From an uncultured Aquimarina sp. (GTDB lineage: Bacteria; Bacteroidota; Bacteroidia; Flavobacteriales; Flavobacteriaceae): a stretch of 64,000 bases of DNA. This document shows positions 41,395-50,674 of this stretch, piece by piece (position 1 is the stretch's first letter; each line of letters begins with the position of its first letter). The stretch covers positions 1-64,000 of the forward strand of contig CANMLW010000009.1 in NCBI GenBank assembly GCA_947498705.1, read 5' to 3'. The notes below the pieces were generated by a model. It was not told where the DNA came from. It ran no database searches and saw only the letters and a list, made by a program, of their open reading frames with translations. The translations under genes and the position numbers were made by a program.

Positions 41395-42500
41395 TACTGT
41401 GGCTTACTTAATTGTTTTTTATGTTTAATAGCTTCCCATTGTTCTGATGACATCACTCCTCTGAAACCAACATGATCTTGACTAGTATCCTGGCTGCAAT
41501 GCATTCTGGCACTTGCTCGATAGCTACTACAGTAACTATTGTTGCACAAAAAAGAACCTCCACGTTGTATACGTTGGGGTGTATATGGTTGTTGTGGGTC
41601 GTAAGGTTGTGAGGCTCCTTTGGGATTTGATATGATCCCTTGATTTGCACTTTCTTGATAATATTTTACATTATACCAATCTGCAGTCCACTCCCAAACG
41701 TTTCCAGCCATATCATACAGTCCATACCCGTTAGGTTTGTAACTACCTACAGGAGCGGTAGTAAAATAACCATCTTCCAGACTATTGTATAAAGGAAAGG
41801 TTCCTTGCCAGGTATTTCCATATGCAGTAATATTAGCATCATTCCCCCAGGGATATAGCTTGTTTTTTAAGCCTCCTCTGGCTGCTAGCTCCCATTCGGC
41901 ATCTGTAGGGAGTCGCTTTCCGGCCCACTTTAGATAGGCTTGTGTATCATCCCAAGAGATCTGTACTACTGGATGTGTGTTTTTTTCGTTAATCGAGCTT
42001 TCAGGCCCTTGCGGGTGTTTCCAGTTGGCTCCTTCTACCCATGACCACCATTGCGACCAATCAAATAAATTTTTAGTATCTACAGGAGTAAAAACCATAG
42101 ATGCTGCGACCAACAAAGAATCATGAGGTTTTGGAGTTCCGGGAGGGAGTTGCTTTTTAAGCTCTTCCCAATCAGGTTTTCTTTCTGCAGTGGTTATATA
42201 ACCTGTAGCTTCTACAAATTTTCTAAAATCAGCATTGGTTACTTCTGTAGCATCCATCCAGAATCCAGATACTTTTACTTCATGAGCTGGTTTTTCATCA
42301 ACTCTGGCATAAGGATCATTGGCCAATGCCCCCATGGTAAATTGACTTTCAGGAATCCATACCATACCCGGAGGAGTGTCATTCGATGATGAGGTCTCAG
42401 AAGATGTTGTTTCTGTATTTTTTGATTCTTGCTTTTTTTGACTGCAAGAAAAGCATATCAAAAGAACACCAATACTATATAAAAATCTGAAATGCATCAT
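41391..42500 (-). CDS. Formylglycine-generating enzyme-like lipoprotein
   Basis: 369 residues. A lipoprotein signal (LLICFSCSQ) and a Ser/Thr-rich linker precede an FGE/SUMF1 domain (PPGMVWIPESQFTMGA to the end). The domain keeps MDATEVTNADFRKFV, GKRLPTDAEWELAARGG, NVWEWTADWY and RGGSFLCNNSYCSSYR. Cys319 and Cys324 match the copper-binding catalytic cysteine pair of true formylglycine-generating enzymes, which many FGE-sulfatase superfamily relatives lack. FGE oxidises a cysteine to formylglycine in sulfatases. No sulfatase gene is in the window. Surface anchoring suggests action on exported proteins. Confidence 0.85.
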   Translation of the reverse strand: MMHFRFLYSIGVLLICFSCSQKKQESKNTETTSSETSSSNDTPPGMVWIPESQFTMGALANDPYARVDEKPAHEVKVSGFWMDATEVTNADFRKFVEATGYITTAERKPDWEELKKQLPPGTPKPHDSLLVAASMVFTPVDTKNLFDWSQWWSWVEGANWKHPQGPESSINEKNTHPVVQISWDDTQAYLKWAGKRLPTDAEWELAARGGLKNKLYPWGNDANITAYGNTWQGTFPLYNSLEDGYFTTAPVGSYKPNGYGLYDMAGNVWEWTADWYNVKYYQESANQGIISNPKGASQPYDPQQPYTPQRIQRGGSFLCNNSYCSSYRASARMHCSQDTSQDHVGFRGVMSSEQWEAIKHKKQLSKPQY

Positions 42501-42819
42501 ATTATAACCAGTCTAAAACGATAAGATTTAAGTTCAGAATTAAATATAAATAGTATTCGTTATTAAAAGCAAAGTTTTGTGTCAGTTTTTATTGATAAAG
42601 ATGTTTTATTTTACTTCTGTCTAGGTTTACTTATTTTAAAAGTTAGAAACATAACCAATTATTAGGAGACGAATAAAATAGAAACGAATACATATTTGTA
42701 TATTGTGCAAGTTCTCTTTAAGGAATGTGGTTAGCGTACAAAAGTTTCGAATAAGTATTTTGGAAGCTAATCAAAAATTACAATTCAATTCAAAAAAATA
42801 CTATAATATATAGTCTAAA
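42501..42819 (+). other. Intergenic promoter region
   Basis: 319 bp between divergent genes. CATATTTG near 42691-42698 could be part of a promoter. No gene or strong structure seen. Confidence 0.45.
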
Positions 42820-43845
42820 ATGTCCTTATCAAATCAGCTCGTTTTCTTTTTTAGTGCATTAGGTGCGTTTAATGGGTTTATACTGGCATTGTATTTTGCT
42901 TTAATGGCTAAAAAGAAAAATTTTTCAAACTATTTTTTAGCATTATTGCTTCTAATGCTTAGTATTCGAATAATCAAATCAGTGTTTTTCTATTTTAATC
43001 CAAAGCTGGCTAATGTTTTTATACAAATTGGACTTTCTGCCTGTATTCTGATTGGGCCATTTTTGTTTTTATACCTAAAATCGTATTCGAATAGTAAAAA
43101 ATCAAATTGGGCAATTCATATCATTCCGTATATAACAGCGATAACTATTGTGGGGATCATTTATCCTTATGTAGAATATCGTAAAGTATGGCAATTATGG
43201 ATAGTTACCGGGATACATTTTCAATGGTTATTCTATATTATTTTTTCTGTAAAATACCTGAAGCCAATTGTTAGAAAATTGAAAGGGAAAGAAAAGCTAA
43301 AGAATATAGACATTTGGTTACTTAGTATCTATTTTGGAGTGTTTATCATTTGGTTGGGATATTTAATCGGTTCGTACACCTCGTATATTGTGGGGGCCTT
43401 GTCCTTTTCTTTTGTTTTTTACCTGATGATTTTGCTGTTTGTTTTCAAAACTGCTAAGAAATCTACATTCTTTCAGGAAAAAGAGAAGTACAAAAATAAG
43501 GAATTGGATCATGAAACAATAGAGCACATCAAAAAGACACTTTCTGTACTAGTTAAAAAAGAACTATTTCTTAATCCCAACCTCACACTCGATGAAACCG
43601 CAAAAGAATTAAAAGTGTCAAAACATGCTTTATCGCAGTATCTGAACGAGCAATTATTCAAGTCGTTCTCAAGTTTTATAAACGAGTATAGAATCGAAAA
43701 GGCTAAAGAATTACTGCAAACAAAAAGTAATTATACTATAGAAAGTTTAGGGTATGATAGTGGCTTTAATTCTAAATCTACCTTTTTTACCAATTTTAAA
43801 AAAATCACCGGACAAACACCTACAGAATATCAAAAAAACCTGTGA
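42820..43845 (+). CDS. AraC-type regulator with seven membrane segments
   Basis: 341 residues. The N-terminal 215 residues contain about seven hydrophobic helices (FFFSALGAFNGFILALYFALM, NYFLALLLLMLSIRIIKSVFFYF and on). The C-terminus carries an AraC-type double helix-turn-helix (LTLDETAKELKVSKHALSQYLNE and YTIESLGYDSGFNSKSTFFTNFKKITGQTPTEYQK). Membrane-bound regulators of this kind are common in Bacteroidota and read an unknown membrane or periplasmic cue. The DJ-1/hydrolase gene starts 100 bp downstream in the same direction and may be its target. Confidence 0.9.
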   Translation: MSLSNQLVFFFSALGAFNGFILALYFALMAKKKNFSNYFLALLLLMLSIRIIKSVFFYFNPKLANVFIQIGLSACILIGPFLFLYLKSYSNSKKSNWAIHIIPYITAITIVGIIYPYVEYRKVWQLWIVTGIHFQWLFYIIFSVKYLKPIVRKLKGKEKLKNIDIWLLSIYFGVFIIWLGYLIGSYTSYIVGALSFSFVFYLMILLFVFKTAKKSTFFQEKEKYKNKELDHETIEHIKKTLSVLVKKELFLNPNLTLDETAKELKVSKHALSQYLNEQLFKSFSSFINEYRIEKAKELLQTKSNYTIESLGYDSGFNSKSTFFTNFKKITGQTPTEYQKNL

Positions 43846-43945
43846 TAGTAAGTACGGTTTTATAGATTCGAACTACCGATTTATAGATCAAAATCTTTAC
43901 AACGAAGAGGTTACGCATATTTGAAGAAAAATAATTTTTTTTAAT

Positions 43946-46354
43946 ATGCAGATATTCATTCTCAATCTTAGAACAGTTATAAAGGTAATTGTACTTTTAT
44001 CGATATGTCTTTTCCAAACAAATGGTATAGCACAACAAAATATACTATTTGTAACATCCAATCAACATTTTTATGGGAACACTCAGATTGGTGCTGCCAA
44101 TCATTTTGAAGAGATTATTGTTCCTTATGACTTACTTACAAAAGCTGGATTTACAGTAGACTTTATGAGCCCAAAAGGGGGTGCTATTCCAATCGGGTAT
44201 ATAAACGCTTCTGATAGTATCCAAAAGAAATATCTGTATGACAATCATTTTATGGATAAGCTGAAACATACGATGAAACCTACAGCGATTGATGCAAAAA
44301 AATATGCAGCTATTTATTATAGCGGCGGTGGTGCAGCCATGTATGGTGTTGCAGAAAATACAGCTATTCAAAACATAGCAAGAGCTATCTATAAAAACAA
44401 AGGAATTGTTTCGGCAATTTGTCATGGCACAGCCGGATTGGCTTATCTAAAAGACGAAAATGGAAAATCATTATATGCCGGGAAAAAAATAACGGGGTAT
44501 CCTGATAAATTTGAGAATAGAGAAAGAGCATATTACAAGGCTTTTCCATTTATAATGGATCAGGCAATAAAAAGTAATGAAGGTAATTTTGTGTACTCTG
44601 ATAAAGGATGGGATAGTTTTTATGTTGTTGATGGTAGGTTTGTAACGGGCCAAGATCCTACTTCTGCTACAAAAATGGCGTATAAGGTTATAGATAAATT
44701 ACGAGAAAAAGGACCGAATATCAGTAAAGAAACTATTAGCAATTTAAATAAGATATTCGCTAATTGGAAAAACGATACCCATAAACCTGGAGTTGCCGCA
44801 GGTCTGTTAAAAGATGGACAAGTTGTTTATTTAAATGGTTTCGGGAGTGCAGACGTAACCCATAAATTACCTATAACGGTAGATACCAAGTTTCAAATAG
44901 GTGCTATGTCCAAGGAGTTTACTGCCTTTACCATTTTGCTGTTAGAAGAACAAGGAAGTTTATCTCTATCAGATGATATTCGAAAATACATTCCGCAGTT
45001 ACCAGATTTCGGACATCAAATTACCATAAAACATTTACTAAGTCAATCAAGCGGGTTGCATGATTTTTGGGCGTTGAAAGAGATTGCCGGTTGGCGGGAT
45101 AAAGATGTGTTTACTCAAAAAGATGCTTTAACTTTAATTTTTCAGCAAAAGGAATTGGATTATATTCCCGGCACAAAATTTTCTTCTACTTCTTCAGGGA
45201 TGATTTTGTTGGCAGAAGTTGTTAAGAAAGTAACTGGTCAAAGCCTCGCAGCTTTTACAAAGGAGCATATTTTTCAGCCTTTAGGAATGACCAATACATT
45301 GTTTTGTGAGGACCCCGAAAAGATCATACCTAATGTGGCAGTTTCTTATCAAGTCACAGAAAAAGAGGTTAAGAACAATTTTATTAACTATGCTATAGTG
45401 GGGCCCACCAATCTATATACTTCTGTAAAAGATTTAAGCCGTTGGTACCTTAATTTTCATGATCCCAAAGTGGGCAGTTCACAGTTGATTAAAAAATTAA
45501 GATCCCCTGTTACTTTAAATGATGAGATAACAACATATAATGGGTTATCCGGAAAGCTGTTGTATTGCCAACAATTTGAACATTTAGAACGTGGTATCCC
45601 AAAGTTTTGGGCATATGGTTTAGAAGGCGGTTATGGTAGTAATATTTTTGTGTTTCCAGAACAAAACCTTACTGCTTTTGTCCTTGGTAACAACAATAAT
45701 TATAACGGCGGTTTAGCCATGCCCATGGCTTTTGAAGTATTGGGTGATATTTTTCCTGAACCACCCAGTATTGATTTTAGCAAAATCAAAACAATTAAAG
45801 TAACTTCTCAAAAATTAGAAACCTATAGTGGTAATTACTGGGATAAAGATGGTGCCATTGCTCGAAGAGTTTATATGAAAAATGATACCCTGAGATACCA
45901 GAGACACGAGAGTAATAGGGAAAGCTCTTTAGTGCCGATCGCAGAGGATGTTTTTCAAATGGTTGTGGGAAGCGATGATGTGGTTATAATTAAATTTTCT
46001 AAGGAAGACAGAAAAAGAAAAATGATGGTAACTGTGGGAGAGAGTGATGAATTTGTGTATGAAGCCTATCAGCCAGTTACATATGCTGTAAAATCCTTAA
46101 GCGAGTTTTCGGGTACTTATTATTGTGATGCTCTAAAGGCAAGTTATACTTTACATGTAAATGAAAAGGGTTTGTATACGAGTAACAAAAGTCAACCCTT
46201 AATAACTTTTACTTCAATTCAAACAGATGTATTCCTAAGTAGTTCCTGGTATTTTGGTGGAATTCAATTTAAACGAGATAGACAGCAAAATATTACTGGA
46301 TTTCAGTTGAATTCTGACCGGATTAAAAATTTGATTTTTAAAAAAATCAAATGA
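43946..46354 (+). CDS. DJ-1/PfpI domain fused to a serine-hydrolase (beta-lactamase-like) domain
   Basis: 802 residues with a signal peptide (to about 30, NGIAQQ). Residues 35-250 are a DJ-1/PfpI domain with the nucleophile elbow AICHGTAGL (Cys159) and the nearby GGGAAMYG. Residues 265-640 have the class-C beta-lactamase/esterase fold (LLKDGQVVYLNGFGSADVTHK), followed by two DUF3471-like C-terminal repeats. The hydrolase motifs are altered: the SxxK site reads AMSK (Ala320), YxN is replaced in FSSTSSGM, and the HxG/KTG region reads EGGYGS. The DJ-1 half may be active while the hydrolase half is probably a binding domain. The chain is exported. Confidence 0.85.
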   Translation: MQIFILNLRTVIKVIVLLSICLFQTNGIAQQNILFVTSNQHFYGNTQIGAANHFEEIIVPYDLLTKAGFTVDFMSPKGGAIPIGYINASDSIQKKYLYDNHFMDKLKHTMKPTAIDAKKYAAIYYSGGGAAMYGVAENTAIQNIARAIYKNKGIVSAICHGTAGLAYLKDENGKSLYAGKKITGYPDKFENRERAYYKAFPFIMDQAIKSNEGNFVYSDKGWDSFYVVDGRFVTGQDPTSATKMAYKVIDKLREKGPNISKETISNLNKIFANWKNDTHKPGVAAGLLKDGQVVYLNGFGSADVTHKLPITVDTKFQIGAMSKEFTAFTILLLEEQGSLSLSDDIRKYIPQLPDFGHQITIKHLLSQSSGLHDFWALKEIAGWRDKDVFTQKDALTLIFQQKELDYIPGTKFSSTSSGMILLAEVVKKVTGQSLAAFTKEHIFQPLGMTNTLFCEDPEKIIPNVAVSYQVTEKEVKNNFINYAIVGPTNLYTSVKDLSRWYLNFHDPKVGSSQLIKKLRSPVTLNDEITTYNGLSGKLLYCQQFEHLERGIPKFWAYGLEGGYGSNIFVFPEQNLTAFVLGNNNNYNGGLAMPMAFEVLGDIFPEPPSIDFSKIKTIKVTSQKLETYSGNYWDKDGAIARRVYMKNDTLRYQRHESNRESSLVPIAEDVFQMVVGSDDVVIIKFSKEDRKRKMMVTVGESDEFVYEAYQPVTYAVKSLSEFSGTYYCDALKASYTLHVNEKGLYTSNKSQPLITFTSIQTDVFLSSSWYFGGIQFKRDRQQNITGFQLNSDRIKNLIFKKIK

Positions 46355-46419
46355 GACTTCCCTAGACTACGACTACAGATAACTTTTTAATAAGAATTAA
46401 TCAAAAACATAAATATAAC

Positions 46420-46863
46420 ATGACAAAATCTATCAAGATTAGACTTATCGGACTTTTACTATTGTTTGTATGCAATATATATGCTCAAAAAAGTGATTCG
46501 GAATCAGAAATAGAACAAATTACCGAAACCATAATGCACTACATAGAAGGAACAGCAAATGGTGAGCCAGATAGGTTAAGAAAGGTTTTTCATCCTGATT
46601 TTAATCTTTACACCATAGCAAATGATACCTTATGGATACGGTCTGGTAAGCAATATATTTCTAGAGTAAAAAAAGGAAAAAAAACAAACCGAATAGGCCG
46701 TATTATTTCGATTGATTTTGAAAAAGATGCGGCTATTGCAAAAGCAGAAATTGTAATTCCCAATTATAAAGTTTTTACCGATTACTTTTTGTTACTAAAA
46801 TATGAAGGAACTTGGAAAATTGTACATAAAAGCTACACTGGGAGAGCAATATCAAAACCTTAA
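46420..46863 (+). CDS. Exported putative lumazine-binding/NTF2-like protein
   Basis: 147 residues with a signal peptide ending near IYAQ. The mature part has the NTF2-like layout of the Lumazine_bd_2 family: an N-terminal helix (ESEIEQITETIMHYIEGTANGEPDRL), FHPDFNLYTIAND, and strands ending KYEGTWKIVHKSYTG. Biochemistry of this family is unclear in spite of the name. It lies 65 bp after the DJ-1/hydrolase gene in the same direction, so both may be co-expressed. Confidence 0.75.
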   Translation: MTKSIKIRLIGLLLLFVCNIYAQKSDSESEIEQITETIMHYIEGTANGEPDRLRKVFHPDFNLYTIANDTLWIRSGKQYISRVKKGKKTNRIGRIISIDFEKDAAIAKAEIVIPNYKVFTDYFLLLKYEGTWKIVHKSYTGRAISKP

Positions 46864-46899
46864 CAAATTAAAAAGGAAGTATTCATTAGTTTAGTACTT

Positions 46900-46942
46900 G
46901 GTGACCGTTGTACAGTAGTTATAAATTCTATGCGCGGTCACC
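46900..46942. terminator. Inverted repeat at convergent gene ends
   Basis: GGTGACCG (46900-46907) pairs with CGGTCACC (46935-46942) around a 27-nt loop, spanning the stop of the minus-strand ATPase gene. It may help end both transcripts. Confidence 0.4.
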
Positions 46943-48875
46943 ATTTCATATGTTGTAGACGTATTGCATTTAGGATTGCCAGTAAAGCAACACCTACATC
47001 TGCAAATACGGCTTCCCACATAGAAGCCAATCCTCCTGCTCCTAGGATCATGACTGCTAATTTTATTCCAAAAGCTAGAATAATATTTTGCCAAACAATT
47101 TTTCGAGTAGAGCGACTTATTTTAATGGCTTTAACAATTTTTGAGGGTTGATCTGTTTGTATCACAATGTCTGCAGTTTCTATAGCGACATCACTACCCA
47201 AACCACCCATAGCAATACCTACATCGCTTGTAGCTAAAACAGGAGCATCATTAATGCCATCACCAATAAAGGCAATTTTGCCAGTGGCATTAACTTTTAA
47301 TTTTTCTACTTCATTTAGTTTGTCTTCGGGGAGTAGTTCTCCTTTTGCTTTTTTAATGCCAAGATCAGATGCTACTTTTTGAGTGATCGAATCTTTATCT
47401 CCAGAGAGCATCATTACCTGCCGTATGCCTTCTTTATGCAATTGCGAAATGGTATCTTTTGCGTCTTCTTTTAATTCATCTGCAATAACTACATATCCAG
47501 CAAATTGATTTTCGATAGCAATAAGTACTACAGATGTTACAATACCTTCGGTTTCTTTGGGTATTTCGATACCATGGCTTGTCATTAATATTTTATTTCC
47601 CGCAAGAACCGTTTTGTTATTTACAATTCCTTGTAACCCTTTTCCAGCTATTTCTGTTACCTGTGTTGCCGTATAGGTAGCATTGATTTCGTATTGCATT
47701 ATTGCTTGCGCTATGGGGTGTGTAGATTGTGCCTCTATAGCAAGTAGATATTGCATTAATTCTTGTTCTGACCATCCATAAGATTTGATTTCTACGATTT
47801 TAAATACACCTTTGGTAACAGTTCCTGTTTTATCCATCACCAATGTGTTTATTTTGGTCATCGCATCTAGAAAAGAAGCCCCTTTAAACAGGATACCATT
47901 TTTTGAAGCAGCTCCCAATCCACCAAAATAACCTAACGGAATAGAAATAACCAGAGCACAGGGACAAGATATTACCAAAAAGATTAAAGCTCTATATAAC
48001 CAGTCTCTAAAAATATAATCATCAATAAAAAAGTAGGGGAGTATCGTGATTCCTATAGCTAGAAATACAACAATTGGCGTGTAAACTCTAGCAAATTTTC
48101 GAATAAATAATTCTGTTTTAGATTTACGGGCGGTTGCATTTTGAACCAGATCGAGTATACGGGCAATAGAACTGTCTTTAAATACCTTGGTAACCTCGAT
48201 TTCTATAACATTTTCTAAATTAATACTGCTTGCAAATACTTCTGATCCTTTTGTTAAGGTATCGGGTTTACTTTCTCCTGTTAACGCAGCGGTGTTCAAA
48301 GATGCTTTTGCAGAGATTAATGTTCCGTCTAAAGGTATTTTTTCTCCTACCCGTACCCGAATTTTTTCTCCGATTGCTACCGTTTCGGGAGACACCGTTA
48401 CGATATCGCCATTGCGAAACACATTAGCCTCTTTGGGTCTCACGTCTAACAAAGCTTTGATATTTCCTTTGGCTTTATTTACCGCAGCGCTTTGAAACAA
48501 TTCTCCCACAGCATAAAATAACATAACAGCAACACCTTCTGGATATTCCCCTATTGCAAATGCACCAGCAGTAGCAATAGACATCAATAAGAATTCTGTA
48601 AAAAAATCTCCTCTTAATATACTTTTCCACCCTTCTTTAAGTACAGGGTAACCAACAGGTATATAGGCAATACTGTACCATAGTATACGTATCCACCCTT
48701 CGAACAAAGGAAGTATATTAAAGTAATCTACAGTAATTCCTATAATAAGCATTATAAAGCTTACAATAGCGGGTAAATATACTTTTAGGCCGGTAACCTC
48801 ATGATCGTGATTGCAGCTACATCCAATAGCTGGATTATTTACTGTCGGAGAACTTATATCTGCATTTAGTTTCAT
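46938..48875 (-). CDS. Heavy-metal translocating P1B-type ATPase (ZntA/CadA-like)
   Basis: 645 residues. A short Cys/His-rich N-terminus (CSCNHDHE) replaces the usual HMA domain. Then come the P-type landmarks: the A-domain TGES, the metal-site SCPCALVISIPLG, the phosphorylation loop DKTGTVTKG and GDGINDAPVLATSDVGIAMGG. The CPC with a following Ser-Ile-Pro and the neighbouring CzcA-type pump and Fur/Zur-type regulator point to Zn2+, Cd2+ or Co2+ export from the cytosol, completing the two-step efflux with the RND pump. Last gene of the operon on the minus strand. Confidence 0.92.
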   Translation of the reverse strand: MKLNADISSPTVNNPAIGCSCNHDHEVTGLKVYLPAIVSFIMLIIGITVDYFNILPLFEGWIRILWYSIAYIPVGYPVLKEGWKSILRGDFFTEFLLMSIATAGAFAIGEYPEGVAVMLFYAVGELFQSAAVNKAKGNIKALLDVRPKEANVFRNGDIVTVSPETVAIGEKIRVRVGEKIPLDGTLISAKASLNTAALTGESKPDTLTKGSEVFASSINLENVIEIEVTKVFKDSSIARILDLVQNATARKSKTELFIRKFARVYTPIVVFLAIGITILPYFFIDDYIFRDWLYRALIFLVISCPCALVISIPLGYFGGLGAASKNGILFKGASFLDAMTKINTLVMDKTGTVTKGVFKIVEIKSYGWSEQELMQYLLAIEAQSTHPIAQAIMQYEINATYTATQVTEIAGKGLQGIVNNKTVLAGNKILMTSHGIEIPKETEGIVTSVVLIAIENQFAGYVVIADELKEDAKDTISQLHKEGIRQVMMLSGDKDSITQKVASDLGIKKAKGELLPEDKLNEVEKLKVNATGKIAFIGDGINDAPVLATSDVGIAMGGLGSDVAIETADIVIQTDQPSKIVKAIKISRSTRKIVWQNIILAFGIKLAVMILGAGGLASMWEAVFADVGVALLAILNAIRLQHMKW

Positions 48876-49054
48876 TTTAGCGGCTTCTAATTTGATAATT
48901 CAAAGATGCTATTAAAAACAATGCAACAGAAGTGCATTGTTATACCAGTACGTTTAATCTATATAGAATAAAGTACTTTCTTCGTATATAACGATAAAAG
49001 TAATGTAATTGTATTTTGAAACCAAACCATAAATCTTACTACTATAAATACTTA

Positions 49055-49468
49055 CTATGAACTACATTTATTACAAACTCCTTTTACCACCAAATTTACA
49101 TCTTCGGCAACAAAACCCTTTGGCACTTTAACCTGTGGTATTTTATGATCGGTTAAACAAACAGTTTCGTTACATAAATTACAATGAAAATGCAGATGTA
49201 AATCATTATTTATTTCACAATTACAATCGCCTTCACATAAAGCGTATTTTGTAACACCCGTACCATCATCTATTTGATGAACAATGCACTTTTCTTCAAA
49301 AGTCTTTATGGTTCTGTACAAGGTAGTTCTATCTGCCTTTTCGAATGCCTTTTCTATATCACTTAGCGTAACCGCAACTTGCTTATCCGCCAGAAATCTA
49401 TAGATCAAAAGCCGCATTGCGGTTACTCTGATATTTTTAGTTGCAAAAAATTGTTCTATGGTATTCAT
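49055..49468 (-). CDS. Fur/Zur family transcriptional regulator
   Basis: 137 residues. The N-terminal winged helix (NIRVTAMRLLIYRFLADK, DRTTLYRTIKTFEEKCIVHQI) and C-terminal domain with two CxxC-type pairs (HFHCNLCNETVCL and VCNKCSS) plus a His-rich HLHFHC segment are typical of Fur-family metal regulators; the cysteine pairs hold a structural zinc. It lies between the adaptor (5-bp gap) and the ATPase in the divalent-metal efflux operon, so it probably senses zinc or a similar ion and controls the operon. Fur versus Zur cannot be settled by eye. Confidence 0.88.
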   Translation of the reverse strand: MNTIEQFFATKNIRVTAMRLLIYRFLADKQVAVTLSDIEKAFEKADRTTLYRTIKTFEEKCIVHQIDDGTGVTKYALCEGDCNCEINNDLHLHFHCNLCNETVCLTDHKIPQVKVPKGFVAEDVNLVVKGVCNKCSS

Positions 49469-49473
49469 GGTTC

Positions 49474-50667
49474 TTAATGGCTATGTGCTGCTTCTCCTTT
49501 TTTCATTTCGGCGATAAGGTAGTATGCATTGTTTAATGCAAATTTTGTATTGGGTGCTACTTCATTCATAAACCGGATCGAGGTCCAATTTCCATCAGAT
49601 ACTCCAGGAATTATTTCTAAAGGTTTAAAACTCCAGTCTTCATTTTCTTTTTCTACAGAAAACACATAAAATTTATCACCTTCTTTAATAATAGCATTTT
49701 TTGGTAATGCACTTGTATTTGTGCTATCCACCTGGATTTTACCTTGTATATACATACCAGGGATTAAATTACCTTTTTTATTTTCAATTTCGGCATGTAC
49801 GTGTAGTGCTTTTGGGTTTTCTTCAAAAGTTTTGCTCACCGAGTAAATCTCGGCAGAGAGTTCTTTACCCGGGATAGATTGTACACTAAAACTTACTTTT
49901 TGTCCCTGTTTTACTTTATATACGTCTTTTTCGAATACCATCAAATCGGCATGTATATGATGCGTGTTTACAATTTCGAAAAGTTCTGTTTGCGGTTCTA
50001 CATATTGTCCAGTCTTTACTTCAACTTTTTGTACAAAACCTTCGATGGGACTGCGAAGACCGATACGTTGATATATAGTGCCTTTGCGAACACCAGAAGG
50101 GTTGATGTTCAAAATTTTTAATTGCGCTTCGAGCCCCTTTACTACTGCTTTGGAAGCGTTATATTCGGCTTCAGCTTTTTGAAAGTTTAACCCTGATCCT
50201 ACTCCGGCATCATATAGCTTTTTTTGTCTCTGATAATCCTTCTGTAAAAAAATGCTATGATTGTATGCGTTTAGATAATCGGTTTGTATCTTAATAATAT
50301 TAGGGTGTGATAAATAGGCTACAATCTGATTTTTAGAAACTTTGTCTCCTTCTATGACTTCTATAGAAGCTATGTTAGTCCCTACAACGGTAGTGATAGA
50401 AGCTTCGTTTTGAGGAGGTACTTCGAGCGTACCATTGGCTTCTACAAAACCAATCATATTACGTTGGGTTATTCTGTCGATTTTCATTTGAAGCGATTCA
50501 AATTGTTGAGCAGTTAACATTACTTCTTCACCATGCCCTTTATGGTGTTCTTCATCGTGTTTGTCTTTTTCATCATCATGTGTTTCTGTTTTATTTTGTT
50601 GTTTGTTAGCACATGAAGTTACTACTAATGTTAGTAGTATAAATATAGTATATATGATCTTTTGCAT
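49474..50667 (-). CDS. RND efflux periplasmic adaptor subunit (CzcB-like)
   Basis: 397 residues. Lipoprotein signal (LTLVVTSCANK), then a His/Asp/Glu-rich metal-binding segment (HDDEKDKHDEEHHKGHGEE), the barrel-sandwich hybrid (ASITTVVGTNIASIEVIEGDKVSKNQIVAYLSHPN), a helical hairpin and beta-barrel strands (VEVKTGQYVEPQTELFEIVN). It links the inner-membrane pump to the outer-membrane duct, both encoded as one fused chain in the gene just upstream. A His-rich sensor end fits divalent metals. Confidence 0.9.
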   Translation of the reverse strand: MQKIIYTIFILLTLVVTSCANKQQNKTETHDDEKDKHDEEHHKGHGEEVMLTAQQFESLQMKIDRITQRNMIGFVEANGTLEVPPQNEASITTVVGTNIASIEVIEGDKVSKNQIVAYLSHPNIIKIQTDYLNAYNHSIFLQKDYQRQKKLYDAGVGSGLNFQKAEAEYNASKAVVKGLEAQLKILNINPSGVRKGTIYQRIGLRSPIEGFVQKVEVKTGQYVEPQTELFEIVNTHHIHADLMVFEKDVYKVKQGQKVSFSVQSIPGKELSAEIYSVSKTFEENPKALHVHAEIENKKGNLIPGMYIQGKIQVDSTNTSALPKNAIIKEGDKFYVFSVEKENEDWSFKPLEIIPGVSDGNWTSIRFMNEVAPNTKFALNNAYYLIAEMKKGEAAHSH

Positions 50668-50674
50668 CGGTAAT

